Source of the DNA: Thiothrix litoralis
GTDB taxonomy: Bacteria; Pseudomonadota; Gammaproteobacteria; Thiotrichales; Thiotrichaceae
Length of the DNA stretch: 64,000 bases
NCBI RefSeq assembly: GCF_017901135.1
Contig: NZ_CP072801.1
Span: 620,001 to 684,000 of the forward strand
Direction of reading: 5' to 3'
The notes under the pieces were generated by a model. It was not told the origin of the DNA, made no database searches, and saw only the letters and a list, made by a program, of their open reading frames with translations. Positions 1-11,083 of the stretch are shown here, piece by piece (position 1 is the first letter of the stretch; every line of letters begins with the position of its first letter). A program made the translations under genes and the position numbers.

Positions 1-20
1 TCATTTTTCTTATTGTGATC

Positions 21-26
21 TATAAT
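21..26 (+). promoter_or_regulatory. possible -10 element upstream of the first gene
   Basis: TATAAT matches the sigma-70 -10 consensus and lies 37 bases before the first start codon. The -35 region would fall at the window edge and is not convincing. Weak call. Confidence 0.3.
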
Positions 27-63
27 CAAAGGATTCGAGTATTTAGAAAAAGGTTGGAATAAC

Positions 64-552
64 ATGCAAAGACGGCTAGCTGTTAAGCCTCATATTGCCC
101 GTCATTTTGCTTTGGGGATTGCGCTGATGGGGTTGACACTAACATTTTTGGCAGCAACTTTGCTGGTGTTCCCGTACAAATTGGCCGCTAACCCAGAAGT
201 ACAGGGGGAGTTGCTTTATGATTTATTAGGGAGTCTGGAATACAGCGCTAATGGTCGTTTTGAGGTAATTGACGATCCTATTATGCGGCATAAACTAGCA
301 GGATTGTTGATGAATAACCGTCTGAATGGTCGCGAGGGTGTCGCTTATATCCTCAACCTCGGCAATGGTAAAATCGTTTGGAGCGCCGCAGCAACGTCTT
401 TGCGCGTTGATGGTCTTGGCGTGAATGATAGCTATCTTATGCAGTTTACTCATACGCCGACTCATCAATTGGCGGTGCAGAACTTTTGGCTGAAAGATGT
501 CGGTAAGGTGCGTCTGGAATTCAGGATGGTTGTGGCATTACCTATCCGCTGA
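64..552 (+). CDS. hypothetical membrane protein, orphan sensor-kinase-like input domain
   Basis: 162 residues, not recognised with certainty. One hydrophobic segment at about residues 15-38 follows a basic N-terminus, so the remainder should lie in the periplasm. The pattern after it (a helix, then SANGRFEVIDD, then GVAYILNLGNGKIVWSA) resembles the periplasmic input domain of PhoQ-type sensor histidine kinases. No second membrane segment, HAMP, HisKA or HATPase domain follows. The reading frame stops just where a second transmembrane helix would be expected, and the next gene starts 31 bases later. It may be a truncated kinase remnant or a free-standing sensor. The sensor resemblance is inference from pattern only. 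Confidence 0.55.
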   Translation: MQRRLAVKPHIARHFALGIALMGLTLTFLAATLLVFPYKLAANPEVQGELLYDLLGSLEYSANGRFEVIDDPIMRHKLAGLLMNNRLNGREGVAYILNLGNGKIVWSAAATSLRVDGLGVNDSYLMQFTHTPTHQLAVQNFWLKDVGKVRLEFRMVVALPIR

Positions 553-583
553 CTCACACCTTTGATGCTGGGAATTTGTTTGT

Positions 584-2143
584 ATGGTCGATTTTTATGA
601 TGAGCTTACCTACGAAACCAACCCGTTTCCCGAGACGCATCCCGGTAATCTGGCGGCGTTAGGGCGTTTGTTTGGTATCCAGACTACTTCCCCGCAGCAA
701 TGCCGGGTGTTGGAACTGGGTTCGGCCACTGGCGGTAATCTTATCCCGATGGCTTGGCACTTGCCGCAAAGTGAGTTTGTGGGCGTAGAGCTTTCCGCCG
801 CCCAAGTGGACATTGGTCAACGCATTGTCAGCACGCTGGAATTGCCCAATATCCGGCTGGAAGTGGGCGACATTCTCGAACTCGACGCAGCCCGAATCGG
901 GCAATTTGATTACATTATTGCGCACGGGGTGTATTCGTGGGTTCCGCCTCTCGTGCGTGAAAAAATCCTGCAACTGACGCGGGATTGCCTGACACCGCAT
1001 GGCTTGGCCTACATCAGCTACAACCTGTTACCCGGCTGGCGGATGCGCGGCAGTTTACGTGATCTGTTGCTGCACGCTACTCGCGAGGTAACAGGGGCAG
1101 CAGCTAAATACAATACCGCGATTGCCGCACTGGAACGCTTGCAGCAGGCTTTGCAAGGGGCGGCAGCCGATAGTCAGCATTACGTGCAAAAAGAAATTAC
1201 CTACCTGTTGGCTGCCCACCCCAGTTATCTGCTGCACGAGTATTTGGCGGGTGAAAACAATGCTTTCCTGTTCAGTGAATTCCTCGCGGATGCTGGGCGG
1301 CATGAGCTGCAATACGTGTGTGAAACCGACCTGCATACCCTGTTCGATACCACCCTGAGCCAGCCCGCGCAAACAGCCCTTGCCGATATTGAAGACCCCT
1401 TGCAGCATGAACAATGGATGGATTTTGTGCAAATGCGTGCCTTCCGCAAGAGTGTGTTGTGCCGGGCAGATTTGCCGCTGGAACGTGCCATTGATATTGA
1501 CGTGTTTACTGCGTATTTTTACAGCGCAAATTTGCGTCTCAAGGGCAAGGAAAACCTCAACAATACCAAGCCCGTCATTTTCCTGACGGCAGATAATAAT
1601 GAGTTGAGCGTTACACACCCCTTGAGCAAGGCGGCGTTATTGTATTTACAGGATGTGCACCCTTACACCCCGGATTTTGAGGAATTGTATGCCAAGGCTG
1701 CTACCAAGGTACGGCAAGCAGGCGGCAAGGCATTTGCCGAAGCGCGTAGCGAGTTGGTGAGTGAATTGTTTAGCCTGTACAGCTACCGGGCAGTCTATGC
1801 GCATCTGACACCCTGCTTGCACCGCCCCGAATGGCCTGAGCACCCACAAGCGACAGCGCTGGCACGTTTACAGGCCGCGCAAGGGTGGGAATGTGTGGCG
1901 AGTATTCGTCATCAGGTGATGAGTCTGGATAGCTTTTCCAGTTACTTGTTGCAAGAGTTGGATGGTAGCCGCACAGTTCCAGAACTGGTCAGTTACCTGA
2001 TTGCCGAGGTTGTCGCGGGAAACGTGCCCATTCCCGGTGGCAGGCAGGCGCAAACCAGCGGCAAGGGTCTGGAGAAGGAGATCAGCGCTAACGTCAAGCA
2101 CTTGCTGAATGTGTTTGCGCGGCATGGTCTAGTACAGCATTAA
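584..2143 (+). CDS. class I SAM-dependent methyltransferase with methyltransferase regulatory domain
   Basis: 519 residues. SAM-binding motif I is clear at residues 42-52 (VLELGSATGGN), followed by the acidic strand-2 end (GVELS) and a Rossmann-type methyltransferase domain to about residue 190. The segment around residues 205-300 (YLLHEYLAGENNAFLF) matches the methyltransferase regulatory domain family (PF10119 type). The C-terminal third, with LLQELDGSRTVPELV, resembles the tail usual in these proteins. The substrate is unknown; such proteins are predicted to modify proteins or small molecules. It follows the sensor-like fragment by 31 bases and could be co-transcribed with it. The start codon is the first ATG of the conserved domain. 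Confidence 0.85.
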   Translation: MVDFYDELTYETNPFPETHPGNLAALGRLFGIQTTSPQQCRVLELGSATGGNLIPMAWHLPQSEFVGVELSAAQVDIGQRIVSTLELPNIRLEVGDILELDAARIGQFDYIIAHGVYSWVPPLVREKILQLTRDCLTPHGLAYISYNLLPGWRMRGSLRDLLLHATREVTGAAAKYNTAIAALERLQQALQGAAADSQHYVQKEITYLLAAHPSYLLHEYLAGENNAFLFSEFLADAGRHELQYVCETDLHTLFDTTLSQPAQTALADIEDPLQHEQWMDFVQMRAFRKSVLCRADLPLERAIDIDVFTAYFYSANLRLKGKENLNNTKPVIFLTADNNELSVTHPLSKAALLYLQDVHPYTPDFEELYAKAATKVRQAGGKAFAEARSELVSELFSLYSYRAVYAHLTPCLHRPEWPEHPQATALARLQAAQGWECVASIRHQVMSLDSFSSYLLQELDGSRTVPELVSYLIAEVVAGNVPIPGGRQAQTSGKGLEKEISANVKHLLNVFARHGLVQH

Positions 2144-2157
2144 AGTAGCAAAAACCG

Positions 2158-2928
2158 TTACGGTGTGCTGTTCAACAGGTTATTCAATAACCACGGTGAC
2201 GCAGGCACTTCTTGAAGCGGCAGGAAAATTCCCTGTTTGGGGGGCGGCAGAGCCTTTAAATTCAGTGCTTTACCCCAGCTTCTTCCCCAATCACTGCTGG
2301 TATATTGATACCAGTGTTTGCTATCAGTGTTGCCTTCTACAATATTTGCGGCGGCAATCAGTGTGCCGCGCCCTTGGGTATCCATATTGAAATCGTGCAA
2401 GCCGGGATAAGTGTTACCCCAGTTCGGGCGGCTCAATTCTGCCGGGAAGGGTGCTGTCGCGCAGCCGAAGTCACGGAGCTGGTTTTTGCCGTACAGTACC
2501 AGATAGTCGTTGCCCGGCCCTTCACGTCCTCCGGTGGCAAACAGCATCAGGCGGTTGAAGGCTGGTGTGCTGTACGCTGCCAGCACCACGCTGCCATCGG
2601 CAATCGGGTAAGCCTGCCATTTTCCGTTGTACTTGGCGAACAGGATAGCGCCCGACTGCTCAGGGTTTTGTCCCAGCAAAATGGGTAGGGGAATACCGTT
2701 CAAAGCATAACCATGCAAGGCATTATTGTCGGTGAGGGAGCGCAAGAATGCGCGGTTGACGTTTGCCGTTTTTCCGCAAGCCCAGCCTGGTTGCCAAAGT
2801 GCGGCGAATGTATTGGTAGGCGTAGTGGCTGCCCGCGCGAGCGCTGCGGTATCCGCGCAGCCACTGGCAGGCAACAGGCTGGCGATAAGTAGTAGCCATG
2901 CCGGTGCGCTGTAAGTTGATAGACTCAT
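2158..2928 (-). CDS. hypothetical secreted protein, probable lipoprotein
   Basis: 256 residues with a signal peptide (residues 1-24) ending in a lipobox-like LPASGC, so the mature protein probably starts at Cys24 as a lipoprotein. The -3 position is Ala, which makes the lipobox imperfect. The body contains repeated beta-strand-like stretches (GAILFAKYNGKWQAYPIADG, SSDWGRSWG). The SxDxGxxW pattern resembles an Asp-box as seen in sialidase-like and sortilin-like beta-propellers, but only one copy is evident. No enzyme family is recognised. It is convergent with the methyltransferase gene (14-base gap) and lies downstream of the ABC ATPase on the same strand. Confidence 0.6.
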   Translation of the reverse strand: MSLSTYSAPAWLLLIASLLPASGCADTAALARAATTPTNTFAALWQPGWACGKTANVNRAFLRSLTDNNALHGYALNGIPLPILLGQNPEQSGAILFAKYNGKWQAYPIADGSVVLAAYSTPAFNRLMLFATGGREGPGNDYLVLYGKNQLRDFGCATAPFPAELSRPNWGNTYPGLHDFNMDTQGRGTLIAAANIVEGNTDSKHWYQYTSSDWGRSWGKALNLKALPPPKQGIFLPLQEVPASPWLLNNLLNSTP

Positions 2929-2996
2929 TATGTACCCCCTTTGTTGTTTCTTTTGACGATAGCTCCCAGTATCAGACTCTTATGTCTGTGAAATGT

Positions 2997-3776
2997 TCAG
3001 TGCCGTGCAGCTTGTAATAAGGTGCGGGTGTAAGGGTGCTGTGGCTGCTGGAACAGGGCGTTGACTTCGCCCGTTTCCACCACCTGTCCGTGGCGCATGA
3101 CGGCTACCCGGTCACACAACCCCCCCGCCAGTGGCAGGTTGTGGGTAATCAGCACGACAGCCATCTCGCGCTGGGCACGGATGTCACGTAGTAATGCCAT
3201 GATTTCCGATTGTACTGTCACATCCAGCGCGGTAGTCGGCTCGTCAGCAATCAGCAATTCTGGCTCACACAGCAAGGCCATTGCGATCATCACCCGCTGG
3301 CGCATTCCGCCGGAAAGTTCGTGCGGATAGCTGTGGAAACGCCGGGAAGCATCGGGAATGCGCACCTGTTCCAGCATGGTGATGGTGTGATGGCGTGCTT
3401 GCTTCGCGTTCATGCCTTGATGCACTTCCAACACTTCGGTGAGTTGCCGCCCGATGGTGAGCAGCGGGTTCAGCGCCGTCATCGGATCTTGGAAAATCAT
3501 CGCCATACGTTTGCCCCGAAACTGGTTCAGGATGCGTGGTGGCTGACCCAGCAATTCCGTTCCGGCAAAGGTTACGCGACCGCTGGTGTGGGCATTGCGT
3601 GGTAACAAGCCCATCACTGCGTGGAAGCACTGGCTTTTGCCCGCCCCGGATTCGCCTACCACTGCCAGGGTTTCGCCCGCTGCGAGTTGCAAATCTACCC
3701 CGCGCACGGCTTCGACACTACCCTCCGGGGTATTGAAGCGGATGGAGAGTGCCTCGATGAATAATAACGGTGTCAA
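2997..3776 (-). CDS. ABC transporter ATP-binding protein, peptide/nickel (DppD/OppD) type
   Basis: About 259 residues from a TTG start at 3776, chosen because a GAGG ribosome-binding site lies 11 bases upstream and the conserved domain starts at once (LLFIEALSIRF). An upstream ATG at 3872 would add 32 non-conserved residues. Walker A (GESGAGKS), signature (LSGGMRQR) and Walker B (LLIADEPTTALDVT) are all intact. The C-terminus ends at PYTRTLL and lacks the oligopeptide HPY extension of full-length DppD (about 320 residues). No permease, binding protein or partner ATPase (DppF) is adjacent, so its transporter is not identified. It is divergent from gnd. Confidence 0.85.
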   Translation of the reverse strand: MTPLLFIEALSIRFNTPEGSVEAVRGVDLQLAAGETLAVVGESGAGKSQCFHAVMGLLPRNAHTSGRVTFAGTELLGQPPRILNQFRGKRMAMIFQDPMTALNPLLTIGRQLTEVLEVHQGMNAKQARHHTITMLEQVRIPDASRRFHSYPHELSGGMRQRVMIAMALLCEPELLIADEPTTALDVTVQSEIMALLRDIRAQREMAVVLITHNLPLAGGLCDRVAVMRHGQVVETGEVNALFQQPQHPYTRTLLQAARH

Positions 3777-3897
3777 TGGATGCTTATCCTCAACTCTCAA
3801 AAATATTGTAAAATAATACCTGTTTCCAACGTTGCAGGTTCTTCTGCTATCCTTATCCCAACCAACCACCACACATTAACACTACAACGAGGTAGGC

Positions 3898-5346
3898 ATG
3901 GATACCACTACTAGCAATCTCGGCTTGATTGGCCTTGGCGTCATGGGTTCCAACCTGGCGCTGAACCTGAACGACAAAGGCTATTCCCTGAGCGTTTACA
4001 ATCGCACCTATTCCCTCACCGAACAATTCATGCAGGAACATGCGCAAGGTCGCGCCATTCGTTCCGCTGAAACGCTGTCCGAATTCGTCAACCAGCTCGA
4101 TAGCCCGCGTATTGTACTGCTGATGATTACCGCAGGCCACGGGGTGGATGCAGTGATCGAGCAACTGCTGCCGCTGCTTAACCCCAATGACATCATTATC
4201 GACGGCGGCAATTCCAACTACAAAGACACTAGCCGCCGCTGGAAAGAACTCACTGAAAAAGAAGGCATCCTTTTCGTTGGTATGGGCATTTCTGGCGGAG
4301 AAGAGGGTGCACGTCACGGCCCTTCGATGATGCCCGGCGGTGCTGTTGAGGCTTGGCCTGAGATTCGCAACATTTTCCAGAAAGCCGCCGCGCAAGTGGA
4401 TGGCGAAGCCTGCTGCCAATGGCTGGGCGAAGGCGGTTCCGGTCACTACGTCAAGATGGTGCACAACGGCATCGAATACGGCGATATGCAACTGATCGCG
4501 GAAGCCTGCCACCTGATGCAACACGCACTGGGGATGGATTTCGACGCAATGGCGGACACGTTCGCGGCATGGAACAAGGGCAAGCTCGAATCCTACCTGA
4601 TCGAAATTACCAGCGAAATTTTGCGCCACAAAGATGTTGACGGTAGTGCGTTGGTGACCAAAATCCTCGACCGCGCCGGGCAAAAAGGCACGGGGCTGTG
4701 GACGGCACAGGATGCACTGGAACACGCGGTTCCCCTTACGCTGGTGACGGAAGCTGTCCATGCGCGGATGCTCTCTGCCCGTAAGGATGAGCGCGTCGCC
4801 GCCGCCAAATTACTGGGTGGCTTAGCGGAACCTGTTTCCGCCGAGCAGCATCAGGCGTATCTGGAAGCTATCCACGACGCGCTTTACGCCGCTAAGTTGG
4901 TGTCTTATGCGCAAGGTTTCATGCTGATGCAAACTGCTGCGCAGGAATACGGCTGGAATCTGGCCTACGGTGATATTGCTTTGTTGTGGCGTGCCGGGTG
5001 CATTATCCGTAGCCGTTTCCTGGGCGACATCAAGGCCAGTTTTGCGCGTGAGCCTGTGCCGCAAAGCTTGCTGCAAGACCCGTTTTTTATCGGGGAGCTG
5101 AAACGGTCGGAAGCGGGTTGGCGTAAAACCGTGGCGCTGGCGGTGATGCAGGGTGTGCCTGCCCCAGCATTGTCTGCTGCATTATCTTTCTATGACGGTT
5201 ATCGCTGTGCGGCGGGTTCTGCCAATATTTTGCAGGCGCAACGCGATTACTTCGGGGCGCATACCTATCAGCGTACTGACCGTGACCCGGCGCTGGCTTT
5301 CCATACACATTGGAACGGCGATGGTTCCGAGGAGCAAATGGCATGA
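3898..5346 (+). CDS. gnd: 6-phosphogluconate dehydrogenase, decarboxylating
   Basis: 482 residues, normal length for the NADP-dependent family. It oxidises and decarboxylates 6-phosphogluconate to ribulose-5-phosphate with production of NADPH in the cytoplasm. The N-terminal Rossmann motif GLGVMG is at residues 12-17. The substrate-binding segments GGNSNYKDT and KMVHNGIEYGDMQ (about residue 184 onward) are complete. The start is the ATG after a GAGGT ribosome-binding site. It is the first gene of gnd-zwf-pgl, with a 4-base ATGA overlap to zwf. The operon feeds ribulose-5-phosphate to the Calvin cycle or makes NADPH. Confidence 0.97.
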   Translation: MDTTTSNLGLIGLGVMGSNLALNLNDKGYSLSVYNRTYSLTEQFMQEHAQGRAIRSAETLSEFVNQLDSPRIVLLMITAGHGVDAVIEQLLPLLNPNDIIIDGGNSNYKDTSRRWKELTEKEGILFVGMGISGGEEGARHGPSMMPGGAVEAWPEIRNIFQKAAAQVDGEACCQWLGEGGSGHYVKMVHNGIEYGDMQLIAEACHLMQHALGMDFDAMADTFAAWNKGKLESYLIEITSEILRHKDVDGSALVTKILDRAGQKGTGLWTAQDALEHAVPLTLVTEAVHARMLSARKDERVAAAKLLGGLAEPVSAEQHQAYLEAIHDALYAAKLVSYAQGFMLMQTAAQEYGWNLAYGDIALLWRAGCIIRSRFLGDIKASFAREPVPQSLLQDPFFIGELKRSEAGWRKTVALAVMQGVPAPALSAALSFYDGYRCAAGSANILQAQRDYFGAHTYQRTDRDPALAFHTHWNGDGSEEQMA

Positions 5347-6842
5347 GTTGTTGCGGTATTTCCCACGCCTACGTCATTTTCGGCGCAACCGGCAATCTGG
5401 CGGCAAACAAGCTGTTGCCAGCACTGTACCAACTGCATTGCATGGGGCACATGGCGGAGGATGTGGAAATCCTCGGCTGTGGGCGCACCCCGTTTACGCA
5501 GGAAACCTGGCAGATAGAGGTGCGCAAGCAGTTTGTTGAGAGTGGCATCGCGGAAGATGCCTCACTCGACAGCTTCATTCAGCGTCTGGATTATTTGTCG
5601 GGTAGCTTGAAAGAAGCGGCGTTCTATCAGTCGCTGGGTGACTGGATCGGCAACGATGGCGAATGTGCCAATAACGTGGTTTTCTATTTATCGGTCAGCC
5701 CGGAATTGTACGTGACGGTCACGGAAGGCTTGGCAGCAGCGCAATTGCTGGAAGAATCCCACGGCTGGCGGCGCATGGTGATCGAAAAGCCCTTCGGACA
5801 CGATCTGGAATCCGCCCGCGAATTGCAGCATAGCCTCAGTGACCAGCTCAAGGAAGAGCAGATTTACCGTATCGACCATTACGTCGGCAAAGAGGCGGTG
5901 CAAAACTTGCTGGTGCTGCGTTTCGCCAACCTGATCCTCGAACCCTTGTGGAACCGTTACCACATTGATCATATCCAGATTACCCATGCCGAAACCGTGG
6001 GGGTGGATGGGCGTGCCAGCTATTACGACAATAGCGGTGGCGCGGTACGCGACATGATCCAGAGCCATTTGCTGCAAGTCATGGCCTTGCTGGCAATGGA
6101 ACCGCCGGTGTCGATGGAGGCTGAAGCCTTGCGCAATGAAAAGGTTAAGGTGCTGCAATCCATCCGCCCGGTGAATCTGGAACAGCTTGCGACCCATGCG
6201 ATACGCGGGCAATACGCGGCAGGTGAGGTTAAAGGTGTCGCTGTTCCCGGTTATTTGCAGGAAGAGGGCGTCGCGGCGGGGAGTCATACCGAATCTTACG
6301 CGGCTATGAAGCTCTACATCGACAACTGGCGCTGGAAGGATGTGCCGTTTTACCTGCGTACCGGCAAGCGTTTGCAGGAACGCCGTTCCATGGTGGCGGT
6401 GCGTTTCAAGCAGCCGCCGATGCAACTGTTTCAGGGCAGCGGCATTTATCAGCCGCATCCCAATTGGTTGCTGATTGGTATCCAGCCGGAAGACGCGGTG
6501 CGCATGGAAATTTCCGCGAAAGTGCCGGGGCTGGAAATGCATACCCGCCAGATCGTGATGGATGCCTCGGTCAGTACGCCCGGTGAGCGCAAGGCGGAAG
6601 CCTACGAGGAATTGTTGCTGGATGTGATCAAGGGCGACCGTTCGCTATTCCTGCGCTACGATGAAGTAAAGGCAGCGTGGACGGTGGTTGACCCGGTGAT
6701 GCAACGTTGGGCGGAAGATGAGCAATTGCCGCTGCAATACCCGGCAGGTGGCTGGGGGCCCAAAGCGGCAGAAAAGATTTTTGGTGATTCGGATAGAGGA
6801 TGGCGGCATTCGCTGTCGTGCAATGGTAAAGGAAGCGAATAA
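5343..6842 (+). CDS. zwf: glucose-6-phosphate 1-dehydrogenase
   Basis: 499 residues from the ATG that overlaps the gnd stop (ATGA at 5343-5346). A longer frame starting 33 bases upstream lies inside gnd and is not supported. The enzyme oxidises glucose-6-phosphate to 6-phosphogluconolactone with reduction of NADP. The nucleotide-binding motif GATGNLA is at residues 14-20, and the active-site signature RIDHYVGKEA is at about residues 176-185, with the expected His and Lys. The order in the operon (third-step enzyme first) is unusual but the overlaps show tight translational coupling. Confidence 0.97.
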   Translation: MSCCGISHAYVIFGATGNLAANKLLPALYQLHCMGHMAEDVEILGCGRTPFTQETWQIEVRKQFVESGIAEDASLDSFIQRLDYLSGSLKEAAFYQSLGDWIGNDGECANNVVFYLSVSPELYVTVTEGLAAAQLLEESHGWRRMVIEKPFGHDLESARELQHSLSDQLKEEQIYRIDHYVGKEAVQNLLVLRFANLILEPLWNRYHIDHIQITHAETVGVDGRASYYDNSGGAVRDMIQSHLLQVMALLAMEPPVSMEAEALRNEKVKVLQSIRPVNLEQLATHAIRGQYAAGEVKGVAVPGYLQEEGVAAGSHTESYAAMKLYIDNWRWKDVPFYLRTGKRLQERRSMVAVRFKQPPMQLFQGSGIYQPHPNWLLIGIQPEDAVRMEISAKVPGLEMHTRQIVMDASVSTPGERKAEAYEELLLDVIKGDRSLFLRYDEVKAAWTVVDPVMQRWAEDEQLPLQYPAGGWGPKAAEKIFGDSDRGWRHSLSCNGKGSE

Positions 6843-7498
6843 TGTTATCGGTGGATACTCAAGTATTGGTGGATGCGGAAGCAGTGGCACAACAAGCGTG
6901 TGCTGAAATTGCAGCAGCAGCGCAGGCGGCGATTCGCGAGCGTGGTGTGTTCCGGTTGGTGATGGCGGGGGGCGGCACGCCGCAGCGGGCGTATACTTTG
7001 CTGGCGGCAACCGTGCAGGATTGGGATAAGTGGGAAATTTTCTGGGGCGATGAGCGTTGCTTGCCAGTTGATCATCTGGAACGCAATTCGCAGATGAGCT
7101 TGCCTACCCCGCACCGTTTCCCGATTCCAGCAGAATTGGGGGCGGAAGCAGCGGCGGCGGCTTATGCGCAGACCATCCACGACAAGTTGCCGTTTGATAT
7201 GGTGATGTTGGGCATGGGTGAAGACGGGCATACCGCGAGTTTGTTTCCGGGGTTCGCGGTTGCTGCTGGCTTAACGACTGCGGTACACAATGCGCCGAAG
7301 CCGCCGCCTGATCGGGTAAGCTTGACGGTGGAGGCTTTGCAACATTGTCGGCAGCAATTGGTGCTGGTAACGGGGCAGGGCAAGGCTGAGGCAATGGCGC
7401 AATGGCGTAACGGTGAGCACTTGCCGATTGCGGCGGCGGTACGTGCCGATGCTTGTGTGCTGGTGGATGCAGCGGCATACGGTGAATCGTCGGTGTGA
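6842..7498 (+). CDS. pgl: 6-phosphogluconolactonase
   Basis: 218 residues, of the DevB/Pgl family, related to glucosamine-6-phosphate isomerase. It hydrolyses 6-phosphogluconolactone. Family signatures seen: MAGGGTPQRAYTLL near the N-terminus, FWGDERCLP, and MLGMGEDGHTASLFPG with the catalytic His. The start overlaps the zwf stop by one base (TAATG), so this is the third gene of the oxidative pentose phosphate operon. No Entner-Doudoroff genes (edd, eda) are adjacent. Confidence 0.95.
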   Translation: MLSVDTQVLVDAEAVAQQACAEIAAAAQAAIRERGVFRLVMAGGGTPQRAYTLLAATVQDWDKWEIFWGDERCLPVDHLERNSQMSLPTPHRFPIPAELGAEAAAAAYAQTIHDKLPFDMVMLGMGEDGHTASLFPGFAVAAGLTTAVHNAPKPPPDRVSLTVEALQHCRQQLVLVTGQGKAEAMAQWRNGEHLPIAAAVRADACVLVDAAAYGESSV

Positions 7499-7499
7499 G

Positions 7500-9041
7500 T
7501 TAGATTTTCTCCCATTCAAACCCGACGATATTGCGGGTTTGTTTGCTGAATTCGATGCCTACCAAGTATAACTCGCGCCCGTCACGGTATTTGTCGGCGT
7601 AGTGTTTGGCTTTGATTTGTGCCATTGCACTTCCGTCACTCTGTTCGCTATTCAGCACTTTGAACTCGAAAATGAATACTTTATTCTCCACTATTACGGT
7701 TAGGTCGATGCGCCCGAAATGCGTGCTGTCTTCGGCGATGGTTTGTGCTCCGCACGCGACCATGTGACTGTAGAATACGCTGGCGTAATAGCCTTCGTAT
7801 TGGTCAAGCGCATTATTGGTATACCACTGATAAGGAATGCTGGCGAAAAAGGCGTTCAAAATGTGGTGTAAGGCTTCCAGTTCGCCATCTGCTAAGGCTT
7901 GGTAGATTTTGAAGCCTACTTGGGCGGCATGACTGGATGTAGGAGTGAGTTCGCTCAGTAAATGCGTGTTGAGGCTGAGCTTTACTTCAATGTTAGGATA
8001 GCCCAATTCAAAGCCAAGTTGGTTGCCCATCTGAAGCGTTTTGTGGATGGTTAAGTAGCCTGTTTGAAACAGCAATACCTCGGCTGTCATCTTATCCACG
8101 TCAAAACTGCCTAGTTGGGTTTCATGTACCTTGAAACGTTCCAGTTCTGGCAGGTAATAGCGTCCGCTTTTTAACAGTTTCAGCAGGAAACTGGGTGTGG
8201 CTGTTTCAAACCAATAACTGCGGAATTGCTGGCCTTTGTCAATGAATAGCAGGATGTCGAACGGGTTGTAGACCGATTCACCTAACCAGTTGTAACCGTT
8301 ATACCACTCACGTACTCGCGGCATATCTGCCCCGGCTAGGTGTTCACGGAAGTTATGTTCCAGTTCGCGTTGGGTGTAGCCGCACAGGGCGCTGTAACGG
8401 GCATCCAGCGTAATATCGTTGAGGTTGTTTAGTCCGCTGAAGAGAGAGACTTGGGAGAATTTGGACACGCCGGTGAGAAGTACGAAGTTCAGTAGCTTGT
8501 CGCGCCCTTTCAGCACCGAATAGAGGTTTTTCAAGCTATCCCGCAGTTCGGCGGCACGGGCAGGGTTATTGATTTGGTCGAGGATGGGCTTGTCGTATTC
8601 GTCGATCAGTACCACGGCGGGCTGTGAGTAGGCTTGTACACTGTCTTCAATCAACTGCACAAATTGTTGTGAAATCAGTCCTTCTTGTAGTTTGATCCCT
8701 AGCCGTTCGGCATTCTTTTTGAGTTGCCCTACTATGAATGTGTCCAGTTGCGCCCGGTCGGTATGTACGCCGTCGTTGAAGGTGATGTGGATGACGGGGT
8801 GTTTTTTCGTCCAGTCCCATAACGGGTGAATCGCTAATCCTTGAAACAGTGGTTCATTGCCCTCGAACAGTTCTTTGAGGGTGTCGACCAGCAAGGATTT
8901 ACCGAAGCGGCGCGGGCGGGAGAGAAAGTAATACGTGCCGCTGTTGACCAGTTGGTGAATCAGCGCAGTTTTGTCCACGTAGACGCAATCATCGTTGAGG
9001 ATGCTACTGAGGGTGCTGATGCCAATGGGGAGTTTTTTCAT
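7500..9041 (-). CDS. AAA-ATPase-like protein with C-terminal PD-(D/E)XK nuclease domain
   Basis: 513 residues from ATG at 9041, where the conserved N-terminus (KKLPIGISTLSSI) begins. An in-frame ATG at 9128 adds 29 unlikely residues. Domains: AAA-ATPase-like (PF09820 type) with Walker A RPRRFGKS at 42-49, Walker B VVLIDEYD at 143-150 and a sensor LLTGVSKF. A C-terminal PD-(D/E)XK domain (PF08011 type) has Asp446, Glu459 and Lys461 in the order GRID...FEFK. The family is common and often multicopy in Bacteroidetes and sulfur bacteria. Its function is unknown; DNA or RNA cleavage is inferred from the fold. It is convergent with pgl with a 1-base gap. Confidence 0.85.
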   Translation of the reverse strand: MKKLPIGISTLSSILNDDCVYVDKTALIHQLVNSGTYYFLSRPRRFGKSLLVDTLKELFEGNEPLFQGLAIHPLWDWTKKHPVIHITFNDGVHTDRAQLDTFIVGQLKKNAERLGIKLQEGLISQQFVQLIEDSVQAYSQPAVVLIDEYDKPILDQINNPARAAELRDSLKNLYSVLKGRDKLLNFVLLTGVSKFSQVSLFSGLNNLNDITLDARYSALCGYTQRELEHNFREHLAGADMPRVREWYNGYNWLGESVYNPFDILLFIDKGQQFRSYWFETATPSFLLKLLKSGRYYLPELERFKVHETQLGSFDVDKMTAEVLLFQTGYLTIHKTLQMGNQLGFELGYPNIEVKLSLNTHLLSELTPTSSHAAQVGFKIYQALADGELEALHHILNAFFASIPYQWYTNNALDQYEGYYASVFYSHMVACGAQTIAEDSTHFGRIDLTVIVENKVFIFEFKVLNSEQSDGSAMAQIKAKHYADKYRDGRELYLVGIEFSKQTRNIVGFEWEKI

Positions 9042-9141
9042 TTTTGCCGTACCTTTCGGGAATACAGGCCAAGTATAGCGGAAGCACCCAGTGGTGATCA
9101 TGCCGAATAGTTGGCATTCCCCCGACAAACGGGCAAAATAA

Positions 9142-10990
<1,849 letters not shown>

Positions 10991-11005
<15 letters not shown>

Positions 11006-11083
11006 CCTCCCCTTATCAGGGGAGGAACAAGATCGTATTCTTACTCCCTTCCCTGATAAGGGGAGGGCTGGGGAGGGGTTTCT
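10991..11083. repeat. large imperfect inverted repeat spanning the ends of aroE and maf
   Basis: Left arm 10991-11025 and right arm 11046-11083 are near-identical in reverse complement (AGAAACCCCTCC followed by CCTCCCCTTATCAGGG). The left arm also holds its own 8-bp stem (11006-11013 with 11018-11025). The arms supply the last codons of both aroE and the convergent Maf gene, so the element lies inside coding sequence on both sides. It could act as a bidirectional terminator, but there is no strong T-run. It resembles GC-rich REP or MITE-like elements scattered in sulfur bacteria; copy number cannot be judged from one window. Confidence 0.8.

Noticed and set aside
3853-4761. 302-residue open frame on the minus strand
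   Set aside because: Antisense shadow of gnd with no recognisable domain.
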